A DNA stretch of 64,000 nt from Opitutia bacterium (GTDB taxonomy: Bacteria > Verrucomicrobiota > Verrucomicrobiae > Opitutales > Opitutaceae), in contig CANEVO010000006.1 in assembly GCA_947442255.1 (NCBI GenBank), forward strand, positions 23,949-87,948, written 5' to 3'. Below are positions 25,462 to 33,787 of this stretch, one piece after another. The stretch's first letter is position 1. Each line of letters opens with the position of its first letter. A program made the translations under genes and the position numbers. The notes below the pieces were generated by a model. The model saw only the letters and a program-made list of their open reading frames with translations, was not told where the DNA came from and made no database searches.

Positions 25462-26901
25462 TCAGACCGCGACCAGGTCGCCCTGGAGGGCGCGGCGGCG
25501 GTAGAGAAATTCGAAGAGGTTGCCCTCGTGCGGCTGCTCCCACTGCACGCGCATCGTCGTGTAGGGCCCGAGGTTCAGGCGCTCGATGTTCGTGCTGGTC
25601 ATGAGGTCGGCGCTCCAGTCGCGGTCGCGCGTGAACGCGGACACCACGAGCGTCTCACCGATCACGCCGAGCATCTTTGCCTGCGGGACCTGGAGAATGC
25701 TGGCGAAGGGGAACATGAATTCGGTGTTCGCCAGCGGATGGCCGGGATCGTCGCACCCGACGAGCGTGGGGCGGAGAAACGTCTGGCCGTACATTTCGAC
25801 GAGGCGCGGGCCGGTGCGGTATCTGGCGGTGAGGTCGGTGGCGCCGGGCGTGCCGAGGAGTTCGGTGATGCGCTCGTCGATGCCCTTCGCCATGGCGGGA
25901 TTCGCGAAGCCACAGAGGATGGCGTCGGGATGATCGCGCGGCAGCGGCTCGATGGCGGCGAGACGGCGCGCGAGGGCATCCGCGAGCGCGTCGCGGTTTT
26001 TGCCGATGAGGACGGAGGAGCAGTTGATGCAACTGCGGCCGCCATTGGCGGAGATGGCGTGGACGATCACGTCGAGATGCTTTTCCCAGTCGTCGGCGTA
26101 GTCGTCGCCGATGAGGATCTTGCTGCGGCCGGAGCCGTGGACCTGGATGTGACGGTAAGGGGCGTATTTCTTGAGCGTGGTGTCGTTGCCGAACGCGATC
26201 GCGCGGCCGGTGCCGAAGAGCACGGTATCGCCGCCGTCGTGCGTGGTCGGGTAGAAGCCGAACGCGTCGCGCGGGAACCCCGCGGCGATCATCGCCTGGA
26301 TGAGCCGGAAGGGCGTGAGCGGATCCTCGCGGCCGGGCTTGAGCACCACGGGAATTTTCATCGCGAGTGCGGGGAGCCAGAGCGAGTTGACCCCGGGGGA
26401 ATTGCTCGGAAGGAGCACGCCCAGGCTGTCCGTCTGCGGGAAAAAATTCACGTGGAGGCCGGCCTGCGCGACGACGCCGGTGTCAAAGAGCCCGAGCGGG
26501 AGGCCGCGCGTGAGGCCGGCGAGGACGGCGCGGATGTTGGACATCGCGGCGTGGACCTTCGCCATGTTGCCGCGGCCGAGGCTGTGGGGGAGGCCGGTGA
26601 GCTGGGAAAGCGCGGCGGCGTAGTCGGCGGGCGACTGCAGGCGATCGCCGTCGCCCCACGGGAGACTGCCGTGGAGGTAGAGTTCGGCGGCCTTCTCCAT
26701 GCTGGAGACAAGGGTCGCGGTAGGGATGGCGCGGAGCGCGGCGGCGGCCCGGGGGAGATCGCGGAGGTCGCGGCGGATTAGGCCGGAGTTGGCGACGCTG
26801 ACCTCGAGTGTGCCGCCGCCGGGAAGCGGGTGCTTCTGGGTGTCGAGGCTGCGGTAGGTCCGGCCGAGGCGGAGGATGGGGATGTGAATCGGGGAGCTCA
26901 T
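25462..26901 (-). CDS. ALDH-superfamily acyl-CoA reductase-like enzyme
   Basis: 479 residues. The ALDH fold is shown by GVLLPSNSPGVNSLWLPALA, VVLKPGREDPLTPFRLIQAM (cofactor lysine) and the catalytic-cysteine region NGGRSCINCSS, with C291 or C294 as nucleophile. A C-terminal stretch IGETLVVSAFTRDRDWSADL is consistent with this. The N-terminal 120 residues differ from classical ALDHs and recall LuxC-type acyl-CoA reductases. Probable reaction: acyl-CoA (or acyl-AMP or acyl-enzyme) to aldehyde with NAD(P)H, or the reverse. Between it and the PaaK/LuxE-like enzyme upstream is a 41-bp gap. An activating enzyme, a reductase and an alcohol dehydrogenase in a row form a carboxylate-reduction module. 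Confidence 0.75.
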   Translation of the reverse strand: MSSPIHIPILRLGRTYRSLDTQKHPLPGGGTLEVSVANSGLIRRDLRDLPRAAAALRAIPTATLVSSMEKAAELYLHGSLPWGDGDRLQSPADYAAALSQLTGLPHSLGRGNMAKVHAAMSNIRAVLAGLTRGLPLGLFDTGVVAQAGLHVNFFPQTDSLGVLLPSNSPGVNSLWLPALAMKIPVVLKPGREDPLTPFRLIQAMIAAGFPRDAFGFYPTTHDGGDTVLFGTGRAIAFGNDTTLKKYAPYRHIQVHGSGRSKILIGDDYADDWEKHLDVIVHAISANGGRSCINCSSVLIGKNRDALADALARRLAAIEPLPRDHPDAILCGFANPAMAKGIDERITELLGTPGATDLTARYRTGPRLVEMYGQTFLRPTLVGCDDPGHPLANTEFMFPFASILQVPQAKMLGVIGETLVVSAFTRDRDWSADLMTSTNIERLNLGPYTTMRVQWEQPHEGNLFEFLYRRRALQGDLVAV

Positions 26902-26942
26902 GGTGGGGCCGAGCCGGGTGGGTTAGAAAACCGCCCGGCTTT

Positions 26943-28019
26943 TCAATACACGCCTTCGATGATCGTTTTGGTGAGCGACTGGAACGGGCGGACGTCGCCG
27001 ACGCCGTCCCACGGGAATTCGCTGCACGGGGGGCGGCGGATGGCTTCGTCGCGCTCGAGGAAACGGGGAACGAAGAACTCCTTCGTCATCGTCGTGAGCT
27101 CGACGCGGCCATACTCACCGTAATTGACGAGTTCCTCCGGCTTGTCGGGATTGACGATGCGGAGCGTCGCGCGCGGCTGCGGTGCGTAGTAGGTGAGGCT
27201 GTAGTTGTCCTCCGGCGTGAGCTTCTTGGAGATGGCGAGGCCCATGAGCGTGTTGCCGTAGGTGGGCGCGAAGTTGATTTTGCCCTCGAGCACTTCCTCG
27301 ACGACGAAGCGGACGTATTGCGGTGTCATCGTGGTGCCGCCGACGAACACGCCCTTCAGTCCCGCCTGCACGAGCGACATGCGCTCGGCGAGATTCTCGA
27401 GCAGGCGCGGCGTGGTGAACATCGAGGTGATCTTGCGGTGGCGCATGATCGTGGCGGCCTGGTCGATCACGTGCTCCTGGTATTTGCGGGCCATCGCCAT
27501 CTCGCCCATGCCGATGAGGCGCTTCACCCAGCGCGGATCGAGGTCGACGAAGTAGCAGGAACTGCCACGGAAATTCGCGAGATGCTCGACCGCGAGGCGG
27601 AGCCGGCGCGGGCCGGTCGGGCCGACCATGAGCCAGTTGCCCCCCTTCGGGAAAAAGTTCGGGCCGTAGTGGTCGCTGTACTCCTCGTAGTCGACCTTGT
27701 AGTCGTCCCAGCCGATGCGCTGCTTCGGCATGCCGGTGGTGCCGCCGGTCTCGAAGACATTGTAGGGCCGGCCGCGGTAAGTCTTCGGCACGAAGCGCTC
27801 GGGCTGCTCCTGGCGGAGCACCTCGTCGTCGAAGTGGGGGAATTTTTTCGCGATGTCGGCGAAGCACGTGATCTCCTTGCGCGGGTCCCAGCCGGCGGCC
27901 CGGGCCCACTTGAGCCAGTAATCGCAGCCCGTCGCGGGGGAGAAGTGCCACTTGATCATCTTGCGGGTCCACGCGTCGAGCGCGGCCCGGGCCTGGGGAA
28001 CGGTGAGTTTGCTGCTCAT
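26943..28019 (-). CDS. LuxE/PaaK-like adenylating enzyme
   Basis: 358 residues. The ATG overlaps the TGA of the symporter gene (ATGA), so translation is coupled. A P-loop-like motif ETGGTTGMPKQR is followed by NWLMVGPTGPRRLRL, VDLDPRWVKRL, GVFVGGTTMTPQYVRF and PTYGNTLMGLA (A5-like). The usual C-terminal lid is short and ends in GDVRPF. This is the compact layout of LuxE acyl-protein synthetases and proteins named after phenazine biosynthesis rather than a full CoA ligase. It should activate a carboxylic acid as acyl-AMP and may hand it to a cysteine or CoA. Its downstream partner is a LuxC/ALDH-like reductase, so an acid-reductase pair is the natural reading. Confidence 0.75.
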   Translation of the reverse strand: MSSKLTVPQARAALDAWTRKMIKWHFSPATGCDYWLKWARAAGWDPRKEITCFADIAKKFPHFDDEVLRQEQPERFVPKTYRGRPYNVFETGGTTGMPKQRIGWDDYKVDYEEYSDHYGPNFFPKGGNWLMVGPTGPRRLRLAVEHLANFRGSSCYFVDLDPRWVKRLIGMGEMAMARKYQEHVIDQAATIMRHRKITSMFTTPRLLENLAERMSLVQAGLKGVFVGGTTMTPQYVRFVVEEVLEGKINFAPTYGNTLMGLAISKKLTPEDNYSLTYYAPQPRATLRIVNPDKPEELVNYGEYGRVELTTMTKEFFVPRFLERDEAIRRPPCSEFPWDGVGDVRPFQSLTKTIIEGVY

Positions 28020-29527
28020 GAGGATTTCAGGGGGAAGAATTTGGCGAGGGTGGCGGGTGGCGGCGATTTAGTCAGCAACGACACCACCACAACCGAAATC
28101 ACGCAGGCGGCAAACACGGTTGCCACAGGCAACATGCCGCCAACCAAAAATTTTCGATCCGCGCCGTAGTTCGCCGCGACGAACAACCCGAGCCAGGTGC
28201 CCGCCGTCACGACGACCGAGAAAATGGCCGCCGCCTTCGTCACGCGCTTCCAATAGAGCGCCGCGAGCAACAACGGAATCAGCCCGGCATAACCGCTAAA
28301 ACACCACGTCCCGAGCGCGAAAATCTGCCGCGGCGGCGCAAACGTCATCGCATAGGTGACCACGACGACCATGACGATGAAGCCGCGTGCGATCCAGACG
28401 GTGGCGCGATCGGAGATCCGATCCTGGCCAAAGAAATGCACCACGATGTCCCGGGTGAACATCGTGCCGATCGAGATGAACTGGGCGTCGAGCGAGATCG
28501 CGGCGAGCACGCCGGCGGCGACGAGGCCGGAGACGATCGGCGAGGTGAGTTTGCCGACCATGAGGCCGAGCACGGCGTTGGCGTTGATGCCCGCGGGAAT
28601 CACCGGCGTATCCAGGCCCGGCAGCTTCGCCCCGGTTGCCCAAAAACCGATCAGGATGCACGGCAGCCACGCGAGCAGGATCGAGATCGGCTGCGCGACG
28701 AGCAGGAGTTTGTAGGATTTCGCCGAGCGGGCCGTGAGGAAATTCTGGAAGACATGGGGGAAGACTCCGACCGAAAGCGGAATCATCCAGTAGGTGAAAA
28801 ACTCCATTTCGCCCATGTTGCCGGTGCGCACGGCCTTCGCGGGATTCGCTTTCACGGAGGCCGCGTCGACGCCGCCGAGCGAACTCGCGATGAGCCAGAA
28901 CGCGAGCAGGCCCATCCCGACGAACACCACGGTCTGAAAGACATTCACCCACGCCGCGCTACGAGCTCCGCCGATGCAAATGTAGAAAAGGACCACCGCC
29001 GAAATCACTCCCATCGTCAGCCACGGCGGGATCGCGCCGCGCGTCGAGGCGAACGCCTCTGGAAACGCCCCGCCCGTCACGCCACCGACCACGGACCCGA
29101 CGCCGAGCAAGCCGACGACCACATACGGAATCATGAGCCCCGCCAGGACGGGAAACAGCACGTAGCCGATCGCCGAGCTGTCGAAGCGGTCGCGGAAATA
29201 TTCGATCTGCGTGAGGTAGCCATGCTGCTTGCCGAGCGACCACAGCGGCAGCCCGATCAGGAAAAAGCACGCCGGGTGAACGAGCGCGGACCACGAGGCG
29301 AGTTTGCCAAACGTGCCGACGCCATACTCGTAAGTCTCCGCCGTGCTGCCGACCATCGCAAACGCCGTCATGGTCGTCCCGAACACCGTCATGAAGAGCA
29401 CGAACGGCCCGAGCGACCGGCTCGCCACGAAATACTCCGCCGAGCCACCGCGAAAAAACCGCGCGCTGATCAGGCCGACGGTGATCAAGACGAGCAGATA
29501 GATTCCGATGATGATGACGGGGATCAT
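28016..29527 (-). CDS. Sodium:solute symporter (SSS family)
   Basis: 503 residues from ATG 29527; the longer open frame covers the repeat upstream. Thirteen or so membrane helices are visible, beginning MIPVIIIGIYLLVLITVGLI, with SAEYFVASRSLGPFVLFMT (the SSS N-terminal motif), GGARSAAWVNVFQTVVFV and SLDAQFISIGTMFTRDIV in the usual places. Its partner, a DUF3311 protein, precedes it, as often seen for pantothenate or organic-acid-type SSS carriers. Because its stop overlaps the start of the adenylating enzyme, the transported compound may be the acid activated by that enzyme. Confidence 0.9.
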   Translation of the reverse strand: MIPVIIIGIYLLVLITVGLISARFFRGGSAEYFVASRSLGPFVLFMTVFGTTMTAFAMVGSTAETYEYGVGTFGKLASWSALVHPACFFLIGLPLWSLGKQHGYLTQIEYFRDRFDSSAIGYVLFPVLAGLMIPYVVVGLLGVGSVVGGVTGGAFPEAFASTRGAIPPWLTMGVISAVVLFYICIGGARSAAWVNVFQTVVFVGMGLLAFWLIASSLGGVDAASVKANPAKAVRTGNMGEMEFFTYWMIPLSVGVFPHVFQNFLTARSAKSYKLLLVAQPISILLAWLPCILIGFWATGAKLPGLDTPVIPAGINANAVLGLMVGKLTSPIVSGLVAAGVLAAISLDAQFISIGTMFTRDIVVHFFGQDRISDRATVWIARGFIVMVVVVTYAMTFAPPRQIFALGTWCFSGYAGLIPLLLAALYWKRVTKAAAIFSVVVTAGTWLGLFVAANYGADRKFLVGGMLPVATVFAACVISVVVVSLLTKSPPPATLAKFFPLKSS

Positions 29528-29548
29528 CGGGTGGTGGGCGCTGGGGGT

Positions 29549-29640
29549 GGCACGGGCGGCCCGGCCGTGGCCCGAAGAACTACGGGCAGGCGGCCCGGGC
29601 CACTCCAAACCATCGCCTGCCAGCAGGCTCCTGCAACTGC
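29549..29640. repeat. Palindromic intergenic repeats
   Basis: The gap between DUF3311 and SSS genes contains GCCTGC-CA-GCAGGC (29615-29628) within a sequence reading, on the other strand, as CAGGAGCCTGCTGGCAGGCG, a phrase I associate with abundant short repeats in related genomes. It also holds a GC-rich CGGCCCGG/CCGGGCC-type dyad around 29560-29600. No coding potential. Confidence 0.5.
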
Positions 29641-29650
29641 GCGGATCGGA

Positions 29651-29896
29651 TCAGGGGCGTTTTTCATCCGTGGATTTGCCCGTTCCTGCCTCGGGCTCCG
29701 CATCCAGATGCTCCGGCCAGCAGTATTTCCCGACGAAGATCCAGCCGGCCGCCACGAGCAGGGTCCACCCCACGTGATACGCCAGGCTCACTGGCAGGAA
29801 GCCGAGTACGAGCCGCGGATCGTTTCTCCACCAGGAGTCCTGGTGGAGAAAAAAGAGGACGACAAAATAGCCGGTGATGAGCGTACCCTTGGACAT
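29651..29896 (-). CDS. DUF3311-type small membrane partner of SSS
   Basis: 81 residues from ATG 29896. Two hydrophobic helices (TGYFVVLFFLHQD, SLAYHVGWTLLVAAGWIFVG) with a WRNDPRLVLGFLPVS link between them and an acidic or basic C-tail match the small DUF3311 membrane proteins usually encoded directly before an SSS symporter. The function is unproven; an accessory subunit is assumed. It begins 7 bp after the stop of the propeller gene upstream, joining the propeller pair to the transport and metabolic genes in one transcription unit. Confidence 0.8.
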   Translation of the reverse strand: MSKGTLITGYFVVLFFLHQDSWWRNDPRLVLGFLPVSLAYHVGWTLLVAAGWIFVGKYCWPEHLDAEPEAGTGKSTDEKRP

Positions 29897-29903
29897 CGTG
29901 CGG

Positions 29904-31436
29904 CTATTTGCCGATGGCAAAGACGTGCGTGACCGTGGTGACGAAGAGGCTGTCGTTGGCGATGACCGGCGTCGAATAAATGGGGCTATAGAACTCGACC
30001 TTGCCGAGCACCTGTTTCTCGCGGCCGGCCTTGAGCACGACGAGTTCGCCGTCCTCCGTGCCGCAGTAAATCTTGCCGTCGGCGACGAGCGTCGAGGACC
30101 AGATGCGGCTGTTGGTAGCGTGCGTCCAGATCGTCTGGCCGGTCTTGGCGTCGAGGCAGTGGATGTCGCCCTTGTATTCGGCGATGTAGATGAGGCCGCC
30201 GACGATGCTCGGCGTGCAGATCGTGCGGCCGATGCCCTTGTTGACCCAAAGGGGTTTGCCGGTGAGGTCGCCGCGCGCGGTGAGATCGATGCAACTGAAC
30301 ATGCCGACGCCGTCGCCGTGCTCGGGATCCTGGCCGATGGACATGTAGGCGCGGCCGTCTTGCGCGACGACGGTGCAGATGAGTTCGCTCGGGCCGCCGA
30401 AGGTCGCGTATTTCAGGGGCTGGCCATCCTTGCTGCGATACTCGGGAGGATTGGCATCGTAGCGGAGCAGCTCCTTGAGCACGGGGACGCCGTCCTTATC
30501 GGGCGCCGGCACGGGATCGAAGGCGTAACACCAGCCGTTGCCGCCGCCCCAGACGACCATCGGCTGGCCGCCGACCGTCGTGAAGGAAGGTGAACTCCAG
30601 CTGCAGTGTAGCACGTTCTTCGAGACGCCGGAGGCCTCCTCGCCGATGACCTTGCCGGTGTTTTTGTCGAGCACGGCGAGCGCGGGCGCGAAGGGCGCGG
30701 GGATGTTGAGGTGCGACCAATCGACGCCGTTGGAGGTCGCGATAAAAATGCTGTCGCCGACGATGAGCGGCGAGCAACTGGAGATGTTGTGCGGGAAAAT
30801 GCCGAGCTCGGTGCGGACATCGCTCACCCAGATGATGTCGGCAGTGTGCGGGCCGACCTCGACGGGCTTGCCTTCGGCGGCGGAAAACTTCGCCTCGTCG
30901 GCGAAGCCCTGGTTGCCGTCGGCCAGGCCTTTCACGTCGAAGCATACGAGCTCGCCGCGGTTGGTGACGACGTAGCCGCGGTCGCCCTCGATGGCGGGCG
31001 CGGAGCAGATGCCGACGTATTCCCAGTCGCTGACCTTGCCGGAGCCGAGCTTCGGGACGACGAGCTGCCAGAGAAAGTCGCCGGTCTTTTCGTCGAAGCA
31101 CATCAACACGCCGCGGTCACCGATCTGTTTCCGGTCGCGGGGCGACTCGTTGTTGGTGCCGACGAAGACGCGGCCGCCGGCGACGACGGGCGTGCCGTAG
31201 GCCTGCGAGCCGAGCTTCGAGACCCAGCGGACGTGCTTGGTGGACTTCGGATCGATGGCCTCGCTCTTCGGGAGGAATTTGCCGGAGGAGATCTCCCCGG
31301 GCAGCGGGAGGCCCTTGCCAGAGGAGACCATGTTGCGCGTCGGCGAGCCGCCCCACATGGGCCAGTCGGCGGCGCGGGCGAGCGGGGCGGCGAGCCAGGC
31401 GGCCGTGAAGAGGGCAAAAGTGGTCGTCTTATTCAT
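29904..31436 (-). CDS. Secreted PQQ-like propeller protein, GG-x5-RNMVS subtype
   Basis: 510 residues from ATG 31436, overlapping the stop of the previous gene by 8 bp. Signal peptide MNKTTTFALFTAAWLAAPLA, cleavage ARA/ADW. The mature N-terminus WPMWGGSPTRNMVSSGKGLP differs from the more common WxxxRGPxxDG start and is shared with the gene at 37561. Blades carry FVGTNNESPRDR, VLMCFDEKTGDFLW, IYIAEYKGDIHCLDAKTGQTIW and ELVVLKAGREKQVLG. I see no cytochrome motif (CxxCH) and no clear catalytic Asp/Glu of quinoprotein alcohol dehydrogenases. Probably a periplasmic binding, scaffold or redox-accessory protein paired with the upstream propeller. Confidence 0.85.
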   Translation of the reverse strand: MNKTTTFALFTAAWLAAPLARAADWPMWGGSPTRNMVSSGKGLPLPGEISSGKFLPKSEAIDPKSTKHVRWVSKLGSQAYGTPVVAGGRVFVGTNNESPRDRKQIGDRGVLMCFDEKTGDFLWQLVVPKLGSGKVSDWEYVGICSAPAIEGDRGYVVTNRGELVCFDVKGLADGNQGFADEAKFSAAEGKPVEVGPHTADIIWVSDVRTELGIFPHNISSCSPLIVGDSIFIATSNGVDWSHLNIPAPFAPALAVLDKNTGKVIGEEASGVSKNVLHCSWSSPSFTTVGGQPMVVWGGGNGWCYAFDPVPAPDKDGVPVLKELLRYDANPPEYRSKDGQPLKYATFGGPSELICTVVAQDGRAYMSIGQDPEHGDGVGMFSCIDLTARGDLTGKPLWVNKGIGRTICTPSIVGGLIYIAEYKGDIHCLDAKTGQTIWTHATNSRIWSSTLVADGKIYCGTEDGELVVLKAGREKQVLGKVEFYSPIYSTPVIANDSLFVTTVTHVFAIGK

Positions 31437-33723
31437 TGGCGGTGATGGCAAGGTTGTCGATGAACACGCGCTTCTGGCTCTGCGGGGAGAACGCGTAGAC
31501 GGCGGGCGCGCCGTGCTGGTGGATGTTTTCCTGGCGGACCTCGAGTGTCCATTTGGCGGGCTCGGGCTCGCCGCGCAGCCAGAGCTTGGCGCGGACGAAT
31601 CCGCCCGGCCCCGTCTGGTCGCGATCGACGCGGGTCTTGAGGTGATACCAGGTGTTGGGTTTAGCCTCGAACGGCACCGAGGCGGCGAAGCGCTCGTGCG
31701 TGCTCGAGACCTCGAGGATGCGGTTGTTGGCCGCCATGTTGAAAAGGTAGCGCTGGTTCACGACGCCCACATTGGACATGATGCGGCGGGTGCCGTCGGT
31801 CATCACATCGGCCTCAAACGTATAGTTCTTCATGTCCGGGCCGCCGATGAAGTTCATCGTGCGCATGAAGAGCAGCGAATCGAGGCGGTTGCCGGCGAAC
31901 TTGTCGCCGCCCTTTTCGAAGACGTGCCATTTCACACGGGCGCCCAGCCAGGCGAGCGGCGGGAAGCCGACGTCCGTGTCCTCGTTGTTTTTCTGGCCGA
32001 GCGGGAGCGCGGAGAAATCCTCCCTGTGGCCGTAGGTCGCGATCACGCGGCCACGGGCGGTGGCGGCCAAGTTGTTCCACTTGGCCTGGAACGAGCCGGC
32101 GGAGAGCTTGGCGGTCGGACGGGTCCTCACCACGGCACCCGTGAGCTCGCCATCGACCTCGGAGCGGACCTGCGCGGTGGGCGGGATGAACTTGGCGATC
32201 GTCGCCTCGCCGGTGACCTCGCGTACGCGGCGGCCGGTGGCATCGAGGCCCCAGACCTTGAAGGCCTGCGACTGACCCGGATAGAGCGCAAATTCCGCGG
32301 GCACGACTTGCAGCGCGGCAATGGGCGCGGTCGAGAGCGCGGCCGGCTTGGGCGCGGGCGTGGCGGGCGGGATGATGGGCGCGGAGCCCTTGGGGCCGAA
32401 GCAGTGCAGGCCGTCCTTCGTGAAATAGAAAACCGAATCGCCGTAGAATGCCGGCGAGCCGAGGCAAACGGTGCCGTCTTCCATTTTGTTGTTCGAGAGG
32501 ATGACCGGCTTGCCGTCCTTCACCTCGATCACGAAGATGCGGCCCTCGTGCATCGGCACGTAAAAGCGCCCGTCCGCGTAGGCCGGGGAAGCATGCACCT
32601 GATCGGCGCCGAGCTTTTCCTGCCAGAGCGTCTGGCCGGTGGCGGCGTCTGCGCACTGGAAGTTGCCGTTGCTGCTCGTGGAATACACCCGGCCGTCCAC
32701 CAGCAGCGGGGAGCTGGTGAAGGCGCTGAACTCGTCGTTGCGCCAGAGCTCGGCCTCCTTGCCGAGGATCACCGGCTTCGGCCCGGTGGGATACTCGGTG
32801 GGAATCTTGAGCGCGACGAGGCGGCCCTGCGTAGAGGAGTCGATGTTCTCTTTGCCATGGATGGCGATGAGTTTGCCGGGGCCGGCGAGGAGCATGTCGG
32901 CGTTGAGGCCGCCGTTCGAGAGCTTGAAGCGCCACACCGGCTCGCCGGTGCGGGCATTGACGCAAACGACATTACCGCAACCTCCGCCGGCATAGAAAAC
33001 GCGGTGGCCGCCGAGATCGGCGAAGATCGGCGCGCCCATGGGGTTGTCCACGGGCGGCGTGGCCCCGGGAGTGCTATACCAGACGAGTTCGCCCGTGCGC
33101 TTGTCGAACGCGTAGTAGCGGGTGCTCGCCGGGCCGTCCGTGCCCCAGTTGGCGGTGATCCCCTTGGCGACCAGCAAGTCGCCATCGGTGATGAGCGAGC
33201 CGGTGCGGCTGTTGGGAAACGTGAGGCGGCCGAACTCCTCCATCATCGATCGCTGCCAGATGATTTTCCCGTCACTCGTGATCGCCGTGATCACGCCGCA
33301 GGCCGACTCGCAATAGACATTGCCCGTCTCCGCATCCACGTAGGGCGCGCCGATGGCGTAGCGGTTGTAAACGGTGTCGCTGAGGAAGTCCTTGAAACGG
33401 TGTTCCCAGAGTTTCGCTCCGTTTTTCAAGTCGAGGCACACGATGGCCTCGATCACGTCCTCGCCGGTCTCGCCGTAGTAGCACATCGCGTAGACCTTGC
33501 CGTCGGCGATCACCGGCGTGCCAGCGCCGTGAGCCTTGAAGGTCCAGCGGTGGTTGGGTCCGTCGAGCCGCAGGTTGGTGGGCAGCGACTGCGCGGCGGT
33601 GGAGACGCCATCCTGGTTGGGGCCGCGCCAGTTGAGCCAGCCGGAGGCAGCGGACAGCGGACCGGCGCCGAGGCCGGCGGCGAGGGTCAAAACGAGGGGA
33701 GCGAGGCGGGCGGCAAGTCTCAT
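31429..33723 (-). CDS. PQQ-like propeller fused to Ig-like and lectin-like domains
   Basis: 764 residues from ATG 33723; signal peptide MRLAARLAPLVLTLAAGLGA, cleavage near LSA/ASG. Residues about 28-470 are the propeller, beginning WLNWRGPNQDGVS, with blade signatures ETGNVYCESACGVITAI and RIFVIEVKDGKPV. About 490-560 form a short beta domain (LQVVPAEFALYPGQSQAFKV), and about 580-764 a jelly-roll/concanavalin-like domain (FEADVMTDGTRR, NTWYHLKTRVDRD, VFIDNLAITANE). The C-terminal module is of a kind that binds glycans. Its stop overlaps the next propeller gene, so the two are made together. The longer open frame upstream of 33723 lacks a signal peptide. Confidence 0.85.
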   Translation of the reverse strand: MRLAARLAPLVLTLAAGLGAGPLSAASGWLNWRGPNQDGVSTAAQSLPTNLRLDGPNHRWTFKAHGAGTPVIADGKVYAMCYYGETGEDVIEAIVCLDLKNGAKLWEHRFKDFLSDTVYNRYAIGAPYVDAETGNVYCESACGVITAITSDGKIIWQRSMMEEFGRLTFPNSRTGSLITDGDLLVAKGITANWGTDGPASTRYYAFDKRTGELVWYSTPGATPPVDNPMGAPIFADLGGHRVFYAGGGCGNVVCVNARTGEPVWRFKLSNGGLNADMLLAGPGKLIAIHGKENIDSSTQGRLVALKIPTEYPTGPKPVILGKEAELWRNDEFSAFTSSPLLVDGRVYSTSSNGNFQCADAATGQTLWQEKLGADQVHASPAYADGRFYVPMHEGRIFVIEVKDGKPVILSNNKMEDGTVCLGSPAFYGDSVFYFTKDGLHCFGPKGSAPIIPPATPAPKPAALSTAPIAALQVVPAEFALYPGQSQAFKVWGLDATGRRVREVTGEATIAKFIPPTAQVRSEVDGELTGAVVRTRPTAKLSAGSFQAKWNNLAATARGRVIATYGHREDFSALPLGQKNNEDTDVGFPPLAWLGARVKWHVFEKGGDKFAGNRLDSLLFMRTMNFIGGPDMKNYTFEADVMTDGTRRIMSNVGVVNQRYLFNMAANNRILEVSSTHERFAASVPFEAKPNTWYHLKTRVDRDQTGPGGFVRAKLWLRGEPEPAKWTLEVRQENIHQHGAPAVYAFSPQSQKRVFIDNLAITANE

Positions 33724-33787
33724 GGAAACGAAACGGGTTGGGAAACGGCGAAGTCTGCGGGGTTTGCGCGCATCCGCAATGCGGGAC

